Source: Geobacter sp.
Lineage (GTDB): Bacteria > Desulfobacterota > Desulfuromonadia > Geobacterales > DSM-12255
Assembly (NCBI GenBank): GCA_012026855.1
Contig: VEOV01000007.1
Coordinates: forward strand, 1-12,471
Direction: 5' to 3'
Length of the DNA: 12,471 nt
How positions within the stretch are numbered: the first letter of the stretch is position 1; each line of letters opens with the position of its first letter. The notes under the pieces are model-generated. The model was given only the letters and a program-made list of their open reading frames with translations, did no database searches and had not been told where the DNA came from. Both the position numbers and the translations under genes were made by a program. Positions 7,805-12,471 of the stretch are shown here, in pieces.

Positions 7805-7808
7805 CTCC
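7805..7808 (-). promoter_or_regulatory. Ribosome-binding site that fixes the TTG start of mqnA
   Basis: GGAG on the - strand (7808-7805) lies 8 bases before TTG 7796. The out-of-frame ATG at 7803 is too close to this site to be used efficiently. The site sits within 10 bases of the terminator T-run, so a formed hairpin may affect access to it. Confidence 0.6.
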
Positions 7809-7811
7809 GGA

Positions 7812-7844
7812 AATAAAAAAGGGCGAGAATATATCTCGCCCTTT
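7812..7844 (-). terminator. Rho-independent terminator after gcvH, at the mqnA leader
   Basis: On the - strand an 11-bp perfect stem (AAAGGGCGAGA, 5-base loop TATAT, TCTCGCCCTTT) is followed by a T-rich tail (TTTTTTATTT when the paired Ts are counted). It begins about 20 bases after the gcvH TAG and should end the accB-accC-gcvH transcript. On the + strand only a short T-run follows the stem, so termination in that direction would be weaker. The tail reaches almost to the mqnA ribosome-binding site. Confidence 0.88.
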
Positions 7845-7864
7845 ATCAGGATAATAGTCAAAAA

Positions 7865-8254
7865 CTACTCTTCTTCCACCTCAGTCTGTTCAAGATAGTC
7901 ATCTACTGACATAAGCAGCTTCAGCTCTTCCGGATCAGACATCTCAACCACCAGAAGCCAACCGCCATCATAGGGATCATCGTTGATTATTTCGGGCGAA
8001 TCAGCAATTTCTCCATTTACCTCTACCACTTGCCCGCTTACCGGAGCATAAAGGTCTGCGACCGTCTTGCGGGCCTCAACAGAACCGAAAGAATCATCCT
8101 GATCAAGGTCGTCACCGGCATCGGGAAGTTCTATGGCACTGATTGACCCGAGCTTCTCCTGGGCATAATCGGTAATGCCAATAACCGCCTTTGAACCTTC
8201 AACTCTGATCCAGAGATGTTCCTTGCTGTACAGCAGCTCATCGGGATGATCCAT
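7865..8254 (-). CDS. gcvH: Glycine cleavage system H protein (lipoyl carrier)
   Basis: A 129-residue GcvH, full family length. The lipoylation site is Lys63 in SVEARKTVADLYAPVSG; the family usually has ESVK or similar before the lysine, here EARK. The Tyr/His-rich N-terminus (HPDELLYSKEHLWI) and the late GGWLLVVEMSDPEEL are typical. H protein shuttles the aminomethyl group between P, T and L proteins of glycine cleavage, and in some bacteria also acts as the first lipoyl acceptor. No gcvP or gcvT is nearby. It starts 3 bases after the accC stop, with GGAG inside the end of accC, so it belongs to the acc operon. The acidic C-terminal tail (EQTEVEEE) is a small extension. The stop is TAG, followed by a strong terminator. 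Confidence 0.94.
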   Translation of the reverse strand: MDHPDELLYSKEHLWIRVEGSKAVIGITDYAQEKLGSISAIELPDAGDDLDQDDSFGSVEARKTVADLYAPVSGQVVEVNGEIADSPEIINDDPYDGGWLLVVEMSDPEELKLLMSVDDYLEQTEVEEE

Positions 8255-8257
8255 AGT

Positions 8258-9598
8258 CTACTCCAGAACGATTCTTTCCAGAAAACTTGTATCGATGTTC
8301 CCCTCGATAAAGTCCTTGTTTGCCATAATCTGTTTGTGAAACGGAATTGTTGTCTTGATTCCCTCGATCATATACTCATCAAGCGCCCTGGCCATCCTGT
8401 GGATGGCATCCTCACGGGTCTCGGCATGAACAATCAACTTGGCAATCAGTGAGTCATAGTGTGGAACTACATTATAGCCATCGTAGACAAATGAGTCAAC
8501 CCGAACTCCCAATCCGCCGGGGGTATGGTATGAAGTTATTTTGCCGGGACAAGGGGTAAACTTGACTGGATCTTCGGCATTGATGCGGCACTCGATGGAG
8601 TGGCCGTTGATCTTGATATCCCCCTGCTTGTAGCGCAGCTTGTTGCCATAGGCAATGCGAATCTGCTCACGCACGATGTCTATTCCGGTAACCATCTCGG
8701 TAACCGGATGCTCAACCTGCACCCTGGTATTCATTTCCATGAAGTAGAAGTTGTTATGCTTGTCAACCAGGAACTCGACCGTACCGGCGCTGTAGTAGCC
8801 GACAGCTTTTGCCGCCCGGACAGCTGCATCACCCATGGCCTGACGCAGAGCGGGAGTGCTGACCGTTGACGGCGCCTCCTCGATGATCTTCTGGTGCCTT
8901 CTCTGGATGGAGCAGTCACGCTCTCCAAGATGAATCACGTTGCCATGCTTGTCGCCCAGGATCTGGATTTCAACGTGACGCGGCTGCTCGCAATATTTCT
9001 CAATATAGACCTCAGGATTGCCGAAACCTGCCTGAGCCTCTGCCCGTGCAGTGGCAAATGCATTCGGCAGAGCTGCCGGTGAGTGAACGATCTTCATGCC
9101 ACGACCGCCACCGCCGGCAGTAGCCTTGATGATTACCGGCAGGCCGATCTCCTTGGCTATTTTAACAGCCTCACTGACGTCCTTGACCCCTTCCTTGGTT
9201 CCGGGGAGAATGGGAACGCCCTCTTTGATGACTGCCTGCCGGGCACTGATCTTGTCACCCATGACCCGCATGCTGGACGAATTCGGCCCGATAAAGTTAA
9301 TGCCGCAATTTTCACAGATTTCGGCAAAATTGGCATTCTCCGAAAGGAAGCCGTAACCGGGATGAATTGCCTCGGCATCAGTCAGCTCGGCAGCACTGAT
9401 AATGGCATTGATATTCAGATAACTGTTGATACTCTGCGGAGGACCAATGCAGACACTCTCATCGGCAAGCTTGACATGGAGAGAGTCCCTGTCAGCTGTG
9501 GAGTAAACGGCAACAGTCTTTATGCCGAGCTCCTTGCAGGCCCGGATGATACGCATGGCAATTTCGCCGCGATTGGCAACAAGAACTTTATGAAACAT
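8258..9598 (-). CDS. accC: Acetyl-CoA carboxylase, biotin carboxylase subunit
   Basis: A 446-residue biotin carboxylase, the usual length. It carboxylates biotin on AccB using ATP and bicarbonate, the first half of malonyl-CoA synthesis. The N-terminal domain starts KVLVANRGEIAMRIIRA. The ATP-grasp glycine loop is AGGGGRGMK (161-169), followed by GERDCSIQRRHQK (225-237), the metal and catalytic segment MEMNTRVQVEHP (287-298) with Glu288, and Arg338 in IECRINAEDP. AGGAG lies about 9 bases before the ATG. It sits 29 bases after accB, the usual accBC pairing; the carboxyltransferase genes accA and accD are not in the window. It could act for a propionyl- or pyruvate carboxylase, but pairing with AccB makes ACC much more likely. 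Confidence 0.97.
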   Translation of the reverse strand: MFHKVLVANRGEIAMRIIRACKELGIKTVAVYSTADRDSLHVKLADESVCIGPPQSINSYLNINAIISAAELTDAEAIHPGYGFLSENANFAEICENCGINFIGPNSSSMRVMGDKISARQAVIKEGVPILPGTKEGVKDVSEAVKIAKEIGLPVIIKATAGGGGRGMKIVHSPAALPNAFATARAEAQAGFGNPEVYIEKYCEQPRHVEIQILGDKHGNVIHLGERDCSIQRRHQKIIEEAPSTVSTPALRQAMGDAAVRAAKAVGYYSAGTVEFLVDKHNNFYFMEMNTRVQVEHPVTEMVTGIDIVREQIRIAYGNKLRYKQGDIKINGHSIECRINAEDPVKFTPCPGKITSYHTPGGLGVRVDSFVYDGYNVVPHYDSLIAKLIVHAETREDAIHRMARALDEYMIEGIKTTIPFHKQIMANKDFIEGNIDTSFLERIVLE

Positions 9599-9627
9599 TC
9601 GTAATTTCTCCTGTGAGAATGGTATCT

Positions 9628-10098
9628 CTAGAGTTTTTCCACGATAAACAGCGTGTCATTGTACTCAACCGGCTCGGCATTCTCACGGCTGATCTTGACA
9701 ATCTTGCAGCGGAATTCAGCTTCAATTTCGTTCATCAGCTTCATTGCCTCGACAATGCAAAGAACCTGGCCTTTTTCGACAACTTGACCGACCTCGACAT
9801 ACGGTGCGGCATCCGGAGCAGGAGCGCGGTAGAAAGTACCTACGATCGGCGAGGCAATCCGCTCACCCTTCTCTTCTGCAGCAGCCGGAGCTGCTGCAGG
9901 GGCAGCGGCGGCAGCGGTCGCCGGAGCAATCGCCTGCGGAGCGGCATAAACCGGGGCTGGAGCAGCCTGATACTGAACGATCTGCTGCTCAGTGCCACGC
10001 TTGAGAAAAATCCTCTCTTCGCCACTTTCCATTTCGAACTCGGTAATATCTGTTTCGGTGATCATTTTGACTAGAACTTTAAGATCCTTGATATCCAT
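9628..10098 (-). CDS. accB: Acetyl-CoA carboxylase biotin carboxyl carrier protein
   Basis: A 156-residue BCCP. The N-terminal part (MDIKDLKVLVKMITETDI) matches the AccB family; residues about 45-76 are an Ala/Pro-rich flexible linker; the C-terminal biotinyl domain has the thumb region (SPIVGTFYRAPAPDAAPYVEVG split around 83-104) and the biotinylation motif EAMKLMNEI with Lys120. It carries carboxyl-biotin between AccC and the carboxyltransferase. AAGGAG lies 9 bases before the ATG. It follows the peptidase gene by 39 bases with no terminator between them, so the two are probably co-transcribed. The stop is TAG. Confidence 0.97.
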   Translation of the reverse strand: MDIKDLKVLVKMITETDITEFEMESGEERIFLKRGTEQQIVQYQAAPAPVYAAPQAIAPATAAAAAPAAAPAAAEEKGERIASPIVGTFYRAPAPDAAPYVEVGQVVEKGQVLCIVEAMKLMNEIEAEFRCKIVKISRENAEPVEYNDTLFIVEKL

Positions 10099-10137
10099 GC
10101 TTATTATCTCCTTTTTTAATACTGATAAAATTCTGCG

Positions 10138-11205
10138 TCAGCAGAAAATAATTTCCTTGTCTACGCCACCAAGCAGCCTGCTGCCGTCGGCAGTAACCAG
10201 CAAGAGGCTTTCTATTCTCACCCCACCTATGCCAGGAAGATAAATTCCCGGCTCGACTGTAACGATCATCCCCTCTTGCAGAACATCATCGCTGCGCGGA
10301 GAGAAGACAGGTTTCTCATGTATTTCGAGACCGACGCCATGGCCAAGGCCATGGCCAAAATTATCGCCATAACCGCAACTGCCGATGTGCTCTCTGGCAA
10401 TGGCATCCACTGCGCGACACTCGGCACCGTGCCTGATGGCGGCTATGGCCATGTCATGGGCATCCTTGACGATACGGTAGATTCCCAGAAGAGTCGCATC
10501 CGGCTTGCCAACCGCCACGGTCACAGTTTCATCGGAGTGATAGCCGTTGCAGCGGGCACCGAAGTCAATGGTCACCAGCTCGCCAGAACTGATCAGTTTC
10601 TCGGAAGCTGCCCCGTGTGGCAGTGCGCCGCGCTCACCGGAAGCCACAATGAAATCAAACGCCTTGTCTTCAGCCCCGGAGCGCTTCATCAACATCTCAA
10701 GCTCCACGGCAAGAAAGCGCTCCGAAACGCCCGGCCTTATCAGCGGCAGCAACTCTCTGAAGGCAGTAGATGCAAGCTTTGCGCTGTTTTCCACCCGCAG
10801 TATTTCATCAGCGGTTTTTACCGCCCTGAGACGATCAAGCTGATCTGCAAGGGGCACGAACTCCACTTCAGGCAGCTTCGCAGAAAGCCTGTTAAAAAAG
10901 GAGACCGCCGTTTTTTCGGCATCGAATGCCAGCCTGCGGCAACCTGCCCCCCTGATTGCCGCCGCAATACCATCGAGCTTGACCTTGTACTCTTCAACCC
11001 TGCAGCTGTCAGCTTCGGCAGAAGCCTGCAGCGTGTAGCGGGAGTCACAAAGCAGTAACGCACTCTCATCCGCAATGAACAGGGTGGCTTCACTCCCGGT
11101 AAAACCGGAAAGGTATCTTATGGATACAAGCCCGACAACCAAAAGGGCATCGGCTCCGAGCTGTCCGGCCATCTCTACCGCGGCTCTCTGCCTGGTTTTA
11201 TACAT
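10138..11205 (-). CDS. M24B family Xaa-Pro aminopeptidase/dipeptidase
   Basis: A 355-residue cytosolic metallopeptidase of the pita-bread fold that removes residues next to proline in peptides. An N-terminal creatinase-like domain (about 5-130) precedes the catalytic domain. All five metal ligands are visible: Asp214 (TIDFGA), Asp225 (YHSDETVT), His289 (GHGLGHGVG), Glu318 (VEPGIY) and Glu332 (VRIES). I chose ATG 11205, with AGGGG about 10 bases upstream; the longer version starting at TTG 11214 would place that site only about one base from the start. The gene is the first of a probable pepQ-like-accB-accC-gcvH transcription unit. A peptidase of this family ahead of accBC is a familiar order in these bacteria. 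Aminopeptidase and dipeptidase types cannot be separated from the sequence, so no symbol is given. Confidence 0.93.
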   Translation of the reverse strand: MYKTRQRAAVEMAGQLGADALLVVGLVSIRYLSGFTGSEATLFIADESALLLCDSRYTLQASAEADSCRVEEYKVKLDGIAAAIRGAGCRRLAFDAEKTAVSFFNRLSAKLPEVEFVPLADQLDRLRAVKTADEILRVENSAKLASTAFRELLPLIRPGVSERFLAVELEMLMKRSGAEDKAFDFIVASGERGALPHGAASEKLISSGELVTIDFGARCNGYHSDETVTVAVGKPDATLLGIYRIVKDAHDMAIAAIRHGAECRAVDAIAREHIGSCGYGDNFGHGLGHGVGLEIHEKPVFSPRSDDVLQEGMIVTVEPGIYLPGIGGVRIESLLLVTADGSRLLGGVDKEIIFC

Positions 11206-11261
11206 CAGCAGCAATCCCCTGTACGCTGGTAGATACTGGCAACATTCAAAACTGCAGACTG

Positions 11262-11270
11262 CTTATAGCA
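11262..11270 (-). promoter_or_regulatory. Candidate extended -10 promoter before the M24 peptidase gene
   Basis: In the gap between the response regulator and the peptidase gene, the - strand reads TGCTATAAG, an extended -10 (TGn plus TATAAG), about 57 bases before ATG 11205. The -35 position is A/T-rich with no good match. If real, it drives the peptidase-accB-accC-gcvH unit. No terminator is visible after the response regulator, so readthrough from it is also possible. Confidence 0.35.
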
Positions 11271-11299
11271 AAATTCAGCCAAACTTAAAACAAAAACCA

Positions 11300-12442
11300 T
11301 CAATCCCGCTTGAGGGAGTATTTCTTTATCTTCCGGTACATGGTCGCCATGTTCATCCCGGCATCGCGGGCAGCGGCATCCACATTCCAGGAATAACGGG
11401 CAAGAAGGCCCTTCAGGTATTCCGCCTCAAAGCGGGCCATTGCCACACTGTATTCACCTTCCACAGAATCTTCCCCTGTCGGCGAATGAATCTCTGTCGG
11501 CATTTCGATGAATTGGGTCAGAACCGACAGGGTGAGATAATCGGCACTCTCCATGGCCATACATGCTTCAATAACGTTTTTCATCTCGCGGATGTTACCC
11601 GGCCAGTCATACTGGGTTGCTGCCGCCAAAGCCTCTGAATCAAGACCTTTTACCTTGATGCCGAACTTGCTGTTCTGCAGTGAGATAAAGTGCGCTGCCA
11701 ACAGCGGAATATCACTGCGCCGCTCTCTCTGGGGGGGGAGATGCAAATTCACCACATTGAGCCGGTAATATAGATCCTCGCGGAAGGCACCATTCTTCAC
11801 GGCCAGCTTCAGATCTGAATTGGTTGCCGACAGGATACGCACGTCCACCTTGGTCGGCACGGTATCACCCAGGCGGAGAAACTCCTGTTCCTGCAGAAAA
11901 CGGAGCAGAGTTTTCTGGACATTCATCGGCAGGTTGCCTACCTCATCAAGAAAAAGAGTGCCCCCATCAGCAGCTTCAAGCAGTCCGGCCCGGTTCTCCT
12001 TCGCGCCGGTAAAAGCACCCTTTTTATAACCGAACAGCTCACCTTCGAGGATGGATTCGGGGAGCGCGCCGCAGTTGATCGCCACGAAACGCTTCCCCTT
12101 GCGGGGGGAATTATAGTGGATCGCCTGGGCGATAAGCTCCTTGCCTGTTCCCGACTCCCCGGTAATCAGCACGGAAGTATCCCTGATGGCCAGCTTTTCT
12201 ACCTTTTCCAGCACGGACTTGAGCCCTGCGGAAGCGCCAACAATATTATCGAAGCTGAATTTACCCGCCAACTCGGCCTTGAGCTCACGGTTTTCCTCAA
12301 TCAGGTCGGTCTGCGTCAAGGCATTCTTGACACGATAGAGCAGCTCTTCAGGCTCGAACGGCTTGGTCAGCATATCGTAAGCCCCCTTGCGCAGGGCCTG
12401 TATGGACATCTCTACAGTTGCGTAGGCGGTGATCATGATCAC
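11300..12442 (-). CDS. Sigma-54-dependent response regulator (NtrC type), N-terminus lost at window end
   Basis: The readable part is 380 residues: the end of a receiver domain (ITAYATVEMSIQALRKGAYD, with the conserved Thr5 and, in LTKPFEP, Lys27), an AAA+ sigma-54 activator domain and a Fis-type helix-turn-helix. The AAA+ part has Walker A GESGTGKE (95-102), GELFGYKKGAFTGA with an intact sigma-54 contact loop (134-147), and Walker B GTLFLDEVG (161-169). The DNA-binding helices are about 352-376, ending ATMYRKIKKY. The phospho-accepting aspartate and about 70-80 residues are missing because the sequence folds back on itself at 12436; the GTG at 12442 is simply the codon for Val in VIMITAY, not a real start, and an in-frame TAG produced by the palindrome follows at 12446-12448. 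It should bind enhancers and activate sigma-54 promoters; targets are unknown. No kinase partner lies beside it in the window. Confidence 0.93.
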   Translation of the reverse strand: MIMITAYATVEMSIQALRKGAYDMLTKPFEPEELLYRVKNALTQTDLIEENRELKAELAGKFSFDNIVGASAGLKSVLEKVEKLAIRDTSVLITGESGTGKELIAQAIHYNSPRKGKRFVAINCGALPESILEGELFGYKKGAFTGAKENRAGLLEAADGGTLFLDEVGNLPMNVQKTLLRFLQEQEFLRLGDTVPTKVDVRILSATNSDLKLAVKNGAFREDLYYRLNVVNLHLPPQRERRSDIPLLAAHFISLQNSKFGIKVKGLDSEALAAATQYDWPGNIREMKNVIEACMAMESADYLTLSVLTQFIEMPTEIHSPTGEDSVEGEYSVAMARFEAEYLKGLLARYSWNVDAAARDAGMNMATMYRKIKKYSLKRD

Positions 12443-12471
12443 CGCCTACGCAACTGTAGAGATGTCCATAC
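12400..12471. repeat. Perfect 72-bp palindrome at the window end, probable fold-back artefact
   Basis: Bases 12436-12471 are the exact reverse complement of 12400-12435, with no mismatch and no spacer. The centre lies in GATCATGATC, which is self-complementary and is part of the natural codons for VIMIT of the receiver domain. The left arm is conserved coding sequence, while the right arm adds only its mirror image and brings an in-frame stop into the regulator gene. This pattern is typical of an inverted chimera at a contig end. The palindrome could extend past the window. Confidence 0.9.

Noticed and set aside
9083..9604. Open frame of 173 codons on the + strand opposite accC
   Set aside because: Antisense shadow of a strongly conserved biotin carboxylase; no domain or start signal supports it.
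9880..9970. GC-rich repeats resembling a minisatellite
   Set aside because: They code for the Ala/Pro-rich linker of AccB, a normal property of biotin carrier proteins.
10335..10357. Repeated GGCCATGGCC units that look like a tandem or inverted repeat
   Set aside because: They encode the conserved GHGLGHG metal-binding motif of the M24 peptidase on the other strand; the repeat is a coding consequence.
10276..11058. Open frame of 260 codons on the + strand opposite the M24 peptidase gene
   Set aside because: It is antisense to a gene with all catalytic residues, has no recognisable domain and no credible ribosome-binding site. Its length comes from the codon bias of the real gene.
11274..11289. 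Sigma-54-like sequence on the - strand (TGGCTGAATTTTGCT) before the peptidase gene
   Set aside because: The spacing between GG and GC is one base short, which sigma-54 promoters do not tolerate well.

Overview
The window looks like chromosomal DNA of a Geobacter-like member of the Desulfuromonadota (former Deltaproteobacteria). The pointers are a PxxKW cysteine-rich protein, a futalosine-pathway menaquinone gene (mqnA), a membrane GGDEF-EAL protein, an NtrY-like sensor kinase and a sigma-54 response regulator. Taxonomy is inferred from gene content only. Both ends are cut inside genes, so this is probably a contig or a piece of one. No tRNA, rRNA, CRISPR array, insertion sequence or phage gene is visible, and no gene-free stretch exceeds 300 bases.

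Layout. On the + strand (1-4594): a 5'-truncated ABC1/UbiB-family (AarF) kinase-like gene; an NtrY-like sensor histidine kinase overlapping it by one base; a stand-alone PxxKW gene with its own promoter and terminator; and a Nudix hydrolase starting just after that terminator. On the - strand, from right to left (12442-4586): a sigma-54-dependent NtrC-type response regulator whose receiver is cut; an M24 aminopeptidase; accB, accC and gcvH in close file, ended by a strong terminator; mqnA with a TTG start; and a GGDEF-EAL c-di-GMP protein overlapping mqnA. The two strands meet tail to tail with a 9-bp overlap of the Nudix and GGDEF-EAL genes.

How the genes fit together. accB and accC supply the biotin carrier and biotin carboxylase of acetyl-CoA carboxylase for fatty acid synthesis. 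gcvH adds a lipoyl carrier whose cofactor derives from octanoyl-ACP, a product of the same pathway. MqnA makes the first committed menaquinone intermediate, and AarF-family proteins are linked to quinone metabolism. The kinase, the response regulator and the GGDEF-EAL protein are signalling functions, but no kinase-regulator pair is adjacent here.

The main oddities are an in-frame TAG in the ATP-binding domain of the sensor kinase, with intact coding sequence continuing for 41 codons beyond it; a perfect 72-bp palindrome at the extreme right end that destroys the receiver reading frame and is most likely an assembly or amplification fold-back; and two terminators that directly abut the ribosome-binding site of the next gene. 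I see no convincing new multigene system. The least understood gene is the PxxKW protein.
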